From an uncultured Lutibacter sp. (GTDB lineage: Bacteria; Bacteroidota; Bacteroidia; Flavobacteriales; Flavobacteriaceae): a DNA stretch of 5,579 bases. Shown here piece by piece: positions 1-5,579 of this stretch. Under the pieces are notes generated by a model. That model had not been told where the DNA came from, did no database searches, and was given only the letters and a program-made list of their open reading frames with translations. Every line of letters starts with the position of its first letter. The stretch's first letter is position 1. Location: positions 1 through 5,579 of the forward strand of contig CAJXUO010000120.1 in assembly GCA_913061425.1 (NCBI GenBank), read 5' to 3'. The position numbers and the translations under genes are program-made.

Positions 1-1788
1 GTTTACAACAACTTCATCATCTAAAATTCTGAATAAGAGATAGGTTCCCTTAAATGGTGCGAAATGAACTGTTTTTCCATCATGAATTGCCTTCGAATTT
101 TTTCGATAATTTAAAAACTTCTTTAAGAACTTTTGCATGTCTTTTTGTTCGGTTTTTAAACCTTTACCTGTAAAAGCGTTTGCCGAATCATCTTTCCATC
201 CACCAGGAAAATCTGTACGGATTAAACCATGATCTCCAGGTTTTTTAAAATCTTCCATTAGAATCTCTGTTCCGTAATAAATTTGTGGGATTCTTGGCAA
301 CATTAAATATGTTGACAACGCCATTTTAGTATTTTCGATGTCTCCTTTTAACTGTGTGTAAATTCGACTCATATCATGATTGTCTGGAAAAACCATAATA
401 TCTTTTGGTGATGTATAATGAAAATCGTTTGCTAAACCTTCGTATATTTTCACTAAACCGTTGTTCCAAGATTCTTCTTCATTTAAAGCATCTACAACGT
501 TTTTTTGCATTGCAAAATCCATGGTAGACTTTAAATTAGATTCGTAACCATCTTTATTATTTGCACCTTGTTGCCAGTAACCAATTAATAGCGGATTGTA
601 ACTCCATTCTTCACCAGCAATAGAAAAATTTGGATATTCTTTCATAATTGCTCCAGCCCAATCACTCATAAACTGTTTGTCTGGATACGGATATGTGTCT
701 TGTCTAATTCCGCTTAAACCAATCGTTTCAATCCACCAAATACTATTTTGAATAATATATTTAGCCATAAATGGATTTTTCTGGTTCAAATCTGGCATTG
801 TAGGCACAAACCAACCATCTGTCATTCCTTTTTTATCAACTTTAGAAGCATAAATATCTTGATTAGATGTTCTTCTGTGATTTGAAGTAATTAAATCACC
901 CTTATTTTCAAAATTTTCTTGATGATTTACCCAATCTTTAAAAGGTAAATCTTTCATCCACCAATGTTCGCTACCACAATGATTGGCAACTTGATCCATA
1001 ATTAATTTGATTCCTTTTTTTCTTGATTCATCAGCCAATTCTCGATAATCTGCTAAAGTTCCAAATCGAGGATCTATTTCATACAAATCTGTAATTGCAT
1101 AACCATGATAAGACTGCCTTGGCATGTCATTGGTTAATAACGGACAAGACCAAATTGCGGTAAACCCCATTTCATTTATATAATCTAAATGATTGGTTAT
1201 TCCTTTAATATCACCACCATGTCTTGCATAGTCGTCGTCTCTATTTATAGTAGTTTCTTTCATAAAGTGAACAGTTTCAACTGTTTCATTTACTTTTGAA
1301 ATCTTAGAACCTGTATCGTTTGAAGTATCAGCATTTGCAAAACGATCTGGTGTAATTAAATATAAAACGTCAGAACTGTCAAAACCAACATAATCATCCG
1401 CAGGTTTTTCTCTTGATTTTAACTCGTAGGTATGTGATTTTTTGTTGCCGTCATCAAACGTAAAAGCGATGTCAAACTTTCCTGCTTTTGTAGATTCATC
1501 AATACTTAAATCGATAAACAAATAGTTTTCACTTTTTGCTTTATGTATTTTTTCAATAGAAACGCCAGCATAAGAAATTGATGGTATTGAGTTTCCAATA
1601 TTCTCTTCTTTTACCAATAATTGTAGTGACGTGTTTTTTAAACCAACCCACCAATTTGTTGGTTCAACTCTTTCTAAAGAAGTATTTAAAAACGAAACTC
1701 TAGAAACATTTTTTTTAGTTTCTACATTATCACAGGAAAACAAAACTACAATCGCTAATGAGAAAAAAATGCATCTGTTGAGTTTCAT
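1..1788 (-). CDS. GH13 cyclomaltodextrinase/neopullulanase-like alpha-glucan hydrolase, lipoprotein, 3'-truncated by window edge
   Basis: An open frame starts at the ATG at 1788-1786 and runs 596 codons to the window edge without a stop, so the C-terminus is missing. Residues 1-19 form a lipoprotein signal (basic start, hydrophobic core, lipobox LFSC with Cys19), so the enzyme is exported and membrane-anchored. Residues about 28-125 match the N-terminal domain of cyclomaltodextrinase-type enzymes (EPTNWWVGLKN at 42-52). The GH13 barrel follows: RHGGD at 189-193, region I DQVANH at 265-270, nucleophile Asp364 in GIRQDTYPYPD, acid/base Glu393 in AGEEW, and transition-state Asp472 in FPDNHD. From about 550 the start of the Cyc-maltodext C-terminal domain is visible (FRILDDEVVVN), so probably only a few tens of residues are lost. 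By family it hydrolyses alpha-1,4 bonds in maltodextrins, cyclodextrins or pullulan; it resembles Bacteroides SusA. It is the last visible gene of the operon, 10 bp after the GH65 gene, and would supply maltose to it. The family and catalytic residues are clear. The exact substrate, and whether it faces the periplasm or the cell surface, are inferred. Confidence 0.93.
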   Translation of the reverse strand, partial: MKLNRCIFFSLAIVVLFSCDNVETKKNVSRVSFLNTSLERVEPTNWWVGLKNTSLQLLVKEENIGNSIPSISYAGVSIEKIHKAKSENYLFIDLSIDESTKAGKFDIAFTFDDGNKKSHTYELKSREKPADDYVGFDSSDVLYLITPDRFANADTSNDTGSKISKVNETVETVHFMKETTINRDDDYARHGGDIKGITNHLDYINEMGFTAIWSCPLLTNDMPRQSYHGYAITDLYEIDPRFGTLADYRELADESRKKGIKLIMDQVANHCGSEHWWMKDLPFKDWVNHQENFENKGDLITSNHRRTSNQDIYASKVDKKGMTDGWFVPTMPDLNQKNPFMAKYIIQNSIWWIETIGLSGIRQDTYPYPDKQFMSDWAGAIMKEYPNFSIAGEEWSYNPLLIGYWQQGANNKDGYESNLKSTMDFAMQKNVVDALNEEESWNNGLVKIYEGLANDFHYTSPKDIMVFPDNHDMSRIYTQLKGDIENTKMALSTYLMLPRIPQIYYGTEILMEDFKKPGDHGLIRTDFPGGWKDDSANAFTGKGLKTEQKDMQKFLKKFLNYRKNSKAIHDGKTVHFAPFKGTYLLFRILDDEVVVN

Positions 1789-1798
1789 TATTTATATC
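1789..1798 (-). promoter_or_regulatory. 10-bp GH65/GH13 intergenic spacer with A/T-rich translation start region
   Basis: The whole gap between the GH65 stop and the GH13 lipoprotein ATG reads GATATAAATA on the minus strand. It has no Shine-Dalgarno core and no room for a promoter or terminator. It is the largest gap in the window. The A/T-rich bases just before the ATG fit the Bacteroidota habit of using unstructured A-rich leaders. Confidence 0.45.
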
Positions 1799-4105
1799 TT
1801 AAACTGTTAATAATTTATTAGGAAGTACAATAACTAATTTTCCATTTACTAAAATGTTTATTTCTTGTGTACCATCTAATTCAAAATGAGTTCCATTTTG
1901 AGTAACATTAATAGTAATAATTTGATTTCTGAAATTTACTTTAAATGAATACGAATTCCATACTTTAGGTATTTTTGGTGAAAAGGAAAGTGTATTGTTT
2001 AGCACCCTCATCCCTCCAAAACCTTCAACAATACTCATCCAAGTTCCTGCCATAGAAGTTATATGTAACCCTTCTTCTACTTCGTGATTGTAATCATCTA
2101 AATCTAACCTAGAAGTTCTTAAATAAAACTCATATGCTTGATCCATTTCATTTAACTTTGCAGCCTGAATACTATGGACACATGGAGAAAGAGAACTTTC
2201 ATGAACTGTGAAAGGCTCATAAAAATTAAAATGACGTTCCAATTCTTCATCCGAAAAATGATCTTCGAAAAAATAAAAACCTTGTAAAACATCTGCTTGT
2301 TTTATATAAGGGGAGCGTAAAATTCGATCCCAACTCCATTTTTGGTTGATAGGTCTTTGGCTCTTATCTAAATTTGCGACTGAAATTAATTCTTTGTCTA
2401 AAAACCCATCTTGTTGTAAGAAAATATTTTCCTTTTCAGAATAAGGTAAATACATATTATCTTCTACATTTTTCCATTGAGATAATTCATCATCTGAAAA
2501 AGTAGTTTTTTCTTTAATTCTAATGTAGTCAGAATTATGATTTTTTTTAATTTTCTCAATACTCTCTAGTGCATATTGAATACACCATTTTGCTATGTAA
2601 TTTGTATACCAGTTATTATTAATATTATTTTCATATTCATTTGGGCCAGTAACACCCAAAATCATGAATTTATTTTTATCGGATGAAAAGGTTGCTCTTT
2701 GTTGCCAAAAACGTGCAATACCAATTAAAACCTCTAATCCTTTTTCAGGGATATACGTTTCATCATTTGTAAACCTTTCATAATTATAAATTGCAAAAGA
2801 AATAGCACCATTTCTATGAATTTCTTCAAAGGTAATTTCCCATTCATTATGACATTCTTCACCATTCATGGTAACCATTGGGTATAATGCTGCTCCGTTA
2901 TTTAAACCTATTTTTTTAGCATTTTCGATAGCTTTATCTAAATGTTTATACCTGTATTCTAATAAATTTCTAGCAACAGATTGGTCTTTTGTAGCCATGT
3001 AAAAAGGAATACAATAAGCTTCTGTGTCCCAATAGGTACTTCCTCCATATTTTTCTCCTGTAAAACCTTTTGGACCAATATTTAAAGTTGCATCTGTACC
3101 TGAATAGGTTTGGTTTAACTGAAAAATATTAAAACGAATTCCTTGTTGCGCTTTTACATCTCCTTCAATAGTGATGTCAGACATATTCCAGATTTTCTCC
3201 CAAGATTTTTTTTGTATTTCTAATAATGCATAAAACCCAAAACTTACTGCTTTGTCTAAAACATCTTTTGCTGCTGAAACTAATTCGTTTTCATTATGAT
3301 TTCTATCCACAACATATCCACCAAATTTGTGAATTGTATATGTTTGATTTTGTTTGATTTCTTGTTGATATGAGCAAGATATATAACTTGAAGATTGTTC
3401 GTTATTACAACCTGTAATAACCTCATTATTATCAATAAACAATCTAGATTCCATGAATGTGCACGTAGAAAAATGTGTTTTCATGGTTCTTGCCTTAATA
3501 AACGATTGCTGATTGTTTTGTGTAACTTCTAAAACGTCCCAAAATTGATCATCCCAATTGGTGTCTTCATTGGTTATCCCTGCATCTAAATAAGGGTTGA
3601 AAGTGATTTTAGCATCAGCATTTAAAGGAGTTACATTATAATTAATAGCACCAACCTCATCCAAGTCTAGACTTAAAAAACGTTTCGTATCAACTTTAAT
3701 TTTGCTTCCATTTTGTAAAATAGCTTCAAAACTTCTTGACAACCAACCTTCTTTCATGTTTAGTTCTCTCCTAAAATTTGAAATTGATCTACAAGTATGC
3801 AAATCTAATTTCTCCTTATTGATTAAAACGTTAATTCCAATCCAATTAGGTGCATTTAAGACCTTTGCAAAATACTCTGGATATCCATTTTTCCACCACC
3901 CAACTCGTGTTTTGTCTGGATAATAAACGCCTGCAATATAACTTCCTTGAAAAGTTTCGCCTGTATACTGTTCTTCAAAATTAGCGCGTTGTCCCATGGC
4001 GCCATTGCCAATGCTGAACAGACTTTCTGAAGATTTCACCATTTTATTGTCAAAACCTTTTTCAAGGATTGACCATTCATTTGGTATTATATAATCTTGA
4101 TTCAT
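1799..4105 (-). CDS. GH65 glycoside phosphorylase, probable maltose phosphorylase (EC 2.4.1.8)
   Basis: This complete 768-residue protein has the usual length for GH65 phosphorylases and no signal peptide (MNQDYIIPNEW), so it is cytoplasmic. Domains in order: N-terminal beta-sandwich about 12-255, linker helices about 275-310, (alpha/alpha)6 catalytic barrel about 315-700, and small C-terminal beta domain about 702-762. The general acid is Glu490 in GVTGPNEYENN. Other family marks are YWDTEAY (358-364), the KQ pair Lys602-Gln603 in the glucose subsite, the phosphate-site motif HESSLSP (635-641) and GLHITSMAGTW (679-689). The loop HNEWEITFE (419-427) fits maltose phosphorylases; kojibiose and trehalose phosphorylases differ there. 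The predicted reaction is maltose + phosphate to glucose + beta-D-glucose 1-phosphate. The adjoining pgmB, 1 bp upstream, uses exactly that product, and the downstream amylase-type gene fits maltose better than trehalose. Names used for such enzymes include mapA and malP; no symbol is assigned because malP also denotes an unrelated enzyme. Family membership is near certain. Maltose specificity is likely but inferred. Confidence 0.95.
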   Translation of the reverse strand: MNQDYIIPNEWSILEKGFDNKMVKSSESLFSIGNGAMGQRANFEEQYTGETFQGSYIAGVYYPDKTRVGWWKNGYPEYFAKVLNAPNWIGINVLINKEKLDLHTCRSISNFRRELNMKEGWLSRSFEAILQNGSKIKVDTKRFLSLDLDEVGAINYNVTPLNADAKITFNPYLDAGITNEDTNWDDQFWDVLEVTQNNQQSFIKARTMKTHFSTCTFMESRLFIDNNEVITGCNNEQSSSYISCSYQQEIKQNQTYTIHKFGGYVVDRNHNENELVSAAKDVLDKAVSFGFYALLEIQKKSWEKIWNMSDITIEGDVKAQQGIRFNIFQLNQTYSGTDATLNIGPKGFTGEKYGGSTYWDTEAYCIPFYMATKDQSVARNLLEYRYKHLDKAIENAKKIGLNNGAALYPMVTMNGEECHNEWEITFEEIHRNGAISFAIYNYERFTNDETYIPEKGLEVLIGIARFWQQRATFSSDKNKFMILGVTGPNEYENNINNNWYTNYIAKWCIQYALESIEKIKKNHNSDYIRIKEKTTFSDDELSQWKNVEDNMYLPYSEKENIFLQQDGFLDKELISVANLDKSQRPINQKWSWDRILRSPYIKQADVLQGFYFFEDHFSDEELERHFNFYEPFTVHESSLSPCVHSIQAAKLNEMDQAYEFYLRTSRLDLDDYNHEVEEGLHITSMAGTWMSIVEGFGGMRVLNNTLSFSPKIPKVWNSYSFKVNFRNQIITINVTQNGTHFELDGTQEINILVNGKLVIVLPNKLLTV

Positions 4106-4109
4106 ATTA
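4103..4109 (-). promoter_or_regulatory. pgmB/GH65 stop-start junction, TAATATG
   Basis: The pgmB stop TAA (4109-4107) and the GH65 ATG (4105-4103) are separated by one base. The upstream bases are A/T-rich (ATGAAAAAT) with no Shine-Dalgarno motif, as is usual in Bacteroidota. The arrangement suggests coupled translation of the mutase and the phosphorylase that feeds it. Confidence 0.55.
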
Positions 4110-4760
4110 ATTTTTCATTAAATATTTAATAAAATCGGTGCTGATTTCTGTGAAATCCTTAAAGTTAAATTGTGCTTTAGAAAGCACAATTTCATCTCCA
4201 ACACCTATACTTATCATTTTTGCTGCATTAGCAGCTTCAACACCAGCAACAGCATCTTCAAAAACTACACAATCAATAGAACTTACGCCTAATTGTTTTG
4301 CTGCTAACAAAAAAACTTCAGGGTCAGGTTTTGCTTTTGTAACATTATTTCCATCTACAATTGTATCAAAATAATGTAATAAATTAACTTTTTCTAAAAT
4401 AGGATGAGCATTTTTACTTGCTGAACCTAAGGCTATTGGAATATTATTTTCTTTTAAAAAGTCTAATACTTTAGGAACGTCTGGAAGAATTTCTGATTCA
4501 TCCATATTTTTAATATACGCTAGATAATCAACGTTCTTTTCAACCATCCAAGTGTCAAACTGATCTTGTGTTGCTTCTACTTTACCAATATCTAACAGAA
4601 TTTCTAAACAGCGTTTTCTACTAACGCCTTTAAATAACTCGTTTTGTTCTTTGGTAAATTCGAAACCTAATTCGTTTGCTAATTTTCTCCAAGCTAAGTA
4701 ATGATATTTTGCAGTGTCAACAATGACACCATCTAAATCGAATATAAATCCTCTTTTCAT
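4107..4760 (-). CDS. pgmB: beta-phosphoglucomutase (HAD superfamily, EC 5.4.2.6)
   Basis: This complete 217-residue protein is the normal length for beta-phosphoglucomutase and follows Lactococcus lactis PgmB closely. Motif I is FDLDGVIVDT, with nucleophile Asp8 and acid/base Asp10, the second Asp being what separates mutases from plain HAD phosphatases. His20, the cap motif KGVSR (44-48) and Lys75 match cap-domain positions of the lactococcal enzyme. Motif II is SASK (113-116), motif III is Lys144 in KAKPDPE, and motif IV is Glu168-Asp169 in FEDAVAG. It converts beta-D-glucose 1-phosphate to glucose 6-phosphate in the cytoplasm, through beta-glucose 1,6-bisphosphate and with Mg2+. It lies between the transporter and the GH65 gene whose product it consumes. 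Its ATG directly abuts the transporter stop codon (TAAATG), and its own stop is 1 bp before the GH65 start, so coupled translation is likely. No residue known to be essential is missing. The coding sequence contains a perfect inverted repeat near its 3' end, listed separately. Confidence 0.96.
   Translation of the reverse strand: MKRGFIFDLDGVIVDTAKYHYLAWRKLANELGFEFTKEQNELFKGVSRKRCLEILLDIGKVEATQDQFDTWMVEKNVDYLAYIKNMDESEILPDVPKVLDFLKENNIPIALGSASKNAHPILEKVNLLHYFDTIVDGNNVTKAKPDPEVFLLAAKQLGVSSIDCVVFEDAVAGVEAANAAKMISIGVGDEIVLSKAQFNFKDFTEISTDFIKYLMKN
4167..4192. repeat. perfect 12-bp inverted repeat (hairpin) inside pgmB
   Basis: The arms AAATTGTGCTTT (4167-4178) and AAAGCACAATTT (4181-4192) are exact reverse complements separated by two bases. 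In RNA this gives about an 11-bp stem with a 4-nt loop. It lies in the codons for about residues 191-198 of PgmB (IVLSKAQF), a poorly conserved part of the protein, and ends 61 nt before the GH65 start. On the transcript the stem is followed by AAC and not by a clear U-run, so it is not a good intrinsic terminator. Any role in mRNA processing or differential expression is conjecture. Confidence 0.6.
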
Positions 4761-4763
4761 TTA
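4758..4763 (-). promoter_or_regulatory. transporter/pgmB stop-start junction, TAAATG
   Basis: The transporter stop TAA (4763-4761) is followed at once by the pgmB ATG (4760-4758). The bases before it (GAAGAAATT) hold no convincing Shine-Dalgarno sequence. A ribosome finishing the transporter could restart directly, so translational coupling is the likely way pgmB is expressed. The junction is seen in the sequence; the coupling is inferred. Confidence 0.6.
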
Positions 4764-5579
4764 AATTTCTTCAGTTTGATAAGTAATTGCATTTTTATCG
4801 GTAATTAAAAAATTACATAGACCTGCAATTATCAAACTAAGACCTGCAACTATCATTGAATTTATTGCCTTTTCTCCTAATAATCCTGATACAAAATTGA
4901 TTCCTCCAAGAGCTGCAATAATTTGAGGAATAACGATAAACATGTTGAAAATACCCATAAATACCCCCATTTTATTTGGATCTACAGAACTTGATAACAT
5001 TGCATATGGCATAGAAAGAATACTTCCCCAAGCAAAACCTATTAAAACAAAACTATATTTTAAGGTTTCTGGTGAAGCATAATACATAGATATAAAACCT
5101 AAGCCTCCTAAAATTAAAGATGCCATATGAACAAACTTTCTGTTTATTCTTCTTTTTGCAGTATATAGAACTAGTAACAATGCAAAAACCATTGATGACA
5201 ATCCATAAATACCCATAGAAGAACCGACTAAATTTGATGATTTTTGAAAAGCTGTGTTCGCTATGCTAAAAGCTTCTTTTTGCACAGATAATGCCATATC
5301 AAAACTTGCTTCAATTGGAGCAGGCGTTTGAAAAACATGCTCTGTTAACGCAGGATTTGCCATACTCCACATTGTAAAAAAAGCAAACCAACTAAAAAAC
5401 TGAACAACTCCTAATTTTTTCATTGTACTAGGCATATTCCCTATATTTTCTAAGATATCAGAAACAAATTTATTCTTTTTAGATTTTTCTTTTTTAAAGG
5501 CTTCCATATCTTCTGGCGGATACTCTTTAGTTGTAAAAACTGTATAAAGAATACTTACTAAAAATACAACTGCACCAAT
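4761..5579 (-). CDS. MFS sugar transporter, SLC45/GPH-like, probable maltose importer, 5'-truncated by window edge
   Basis: The frame is open to the right edge. The Met at 5507-5505 is internal, because 24 more in-frame codons precede it and encode a hydrophobic helix and a short charged stretch (residues IGAVVFLVSILYTVF then TTKEYPPED). The visible 272 residues are the C-terminal half of a 12-helix MFS protein. They show the end of helix 6 (fragment residues 1-16), a basic cytoplasmic loop with KKEKSKKNK, helix 7 starting LGVVQFFSWFAFF (from about 56), and a long outer loop to about 115. Helices 8-12 follow at about 117-139, 149-168, 175-196, 204-230 and 241-260. LGVVQFFSWFAFF, SMPYAML and MGVFMGIFNMFIVIPQ are typical of the SLC45/GPH-like sugar symporters found beside GH65 and pgmB in Bacteroidota. 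It sits in the inner membrane and probably imports maltose or short maltodextrins, perhaps with protons. The family is well supported; the substrate is inferred from the neighbours. It is the first visible gene, so the promoter lies outside the window. Confidence 0.9.
   Translation of the reverse strand: MGAVVFLVSILYTVFTTKEYPPEDMEAFKKEKSKKNKFVSDILENIGNMPSTMKKLGVVQFFSWFAFFTMWSMANPALTEHVFQTPAPIEASFDMALSVQKEAFSIANTAFQKSSNLVGSSMGIYGLSSMVFALLLVLYTAKRRINRKFVHMASLILGGLGFISMYYASPETLKYSFVLIGFAWGSILSMPYAMLSSSVDPNKMGVFMGIFNMFIVIPQIIAALGGINFVSGLLGEKAINSMIVAGLSLIIAGLCNFLITDKNAITYQTEEI
4819..4855 (-). repeat. 21-bp-period tandem repeat in the last transporter helix
   Basis: A 16-bp unit at 4819-4834 recurs at 4840-4855 with one mismatch, a period of 21 bp or seven codons. 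In the protein it gives two consecutive units, IVAGLSL and IIAGLCN, in helix 12. The reading frame is kept. It may be a small in-frame duplication or simply convergent hydrophobic sequence. Confidence 0.5.

Noticed and set aside
1641..1664. 7-bp inverted repeat AACCAAC/GTTGGTT in the GH13 gene
   Set aside because: It is explained by codons of the conserved EPTNWWVGLKN stretch and is too short to be a convincing element.
1881..1901. 8-bp inverted repeat TCAAAATG/CATTTTGA with a 5-nt loop near the GH65 3' end
   Set aside because: Stems this short are expected by chance in AT-rich DNA, and it is inside coding sequence about 80-100 bp before the stop with no U-run.
3341..3360. Perfect tandem copy of the 10-mer TGTTTGATTT within the GH65 gene
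   Set aside because: There are only two copies in AT-rich sequence, the period is not a multiple of three, and the coding frame is intact, so there is no good case for phase variation.
3702..3923. Plus-strand ORF of 73 codons
   Set aside because: It lies wholly inside the well-supported GH65 gene on the opposite strand and has no recognisable domain; it is a shadow frame.
4138..4374. Plus-strand ORF of 78 codons
   Set aside because: It is antisense to pgmB, whose catalytic motifs are intact, and its apparent Ala/Ser/Thr-rich protein is the mirror of the pgmB codons.
5505..5507. ATG as the start of a short 248-residue transporter
   Set aside because: The same frame stays open to the window edge and encodes a membrane helix upstream, and an MFS protein needs its N-terminal six helices; this Met is in the central cytoplasmic loop.
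1..5579. Search for a CRISPR array, insertion sequence, tRNA/rRNA, riboswitch or novel defence-type system
   Set aside because: All but 11 bases are accounted for by four intact or edge-truncated metabolic genes; I saw no repeat arrays, transposase motifs, RNA genes or frameshifts.

Overview
The window is AT-rich, and all four genes lie on the minus strand with almost no space between them. Three things point to a Bacteroidota bacterium, most likely a Flavobacteriaceae member: the AT-rich codon use, the absence of Shine-Dalgarno sequences before the visible starts (the upstream bases are A/T-rich instead), and the gene set itself. The genus cannot be fixed from this sequence. Marine flavobacteria such as Polaribacter or its relatives are a reasonable guess, not a conclusion.

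In transcription order (right to left) the window holds four genes. (1) 5579-4761 is the C-terminal part of an MFS sugar transporter of the SLC45/GPH-like type, cut by the right edge. (2) 4760-4107 is pgmB, beta-phosphoglucomutase. (3) 4105-1799 is a GH65 phosphorylase, best read as maltose phosphorylase. (4) 1788-1 is a GH13 cyclomaltodextrinase/neopullulanase-like lipoprotein, cut by the left edge shortly before its C-terminus. The gaps between genes are 0, 1 and 10 bp, so this is almost certainly one polycistronic transcript. There is no non-coding stretch long enough to hold a promoter, terminator or RNA gene.

The genes form a short alpha-glucan/maltose pathway. The GH13 lipoprotein, exported and membrane-anchored, would cut maltodextrins, cyclodextrins or pullulan fragments to maltose-sized products. 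The transporter would carry the disaccharide across the inner membrane. The cytoplasmic GH65 enzyme would split maltose with phosphate into glucose and beta-D-glucose 1-phosphate. PgmB would convert the latter to glucose 6-phosphate, so one of the two hexoses is phosphorylated without ATP. This is a known kind of Bacteroidota maltose locus, not a new system. SusC/SusD genes, a regulator and other glycosidases are expected nearby but are not in this window.

The less ordinary features are a perfect 12-bp inverted repeat inside the 3' part of pgmB, about 60 nt before the GH65 start, stop/start junctions that favour translational coupling, and a seven-residue tandem repeat in the last membrane helix of the transporter.
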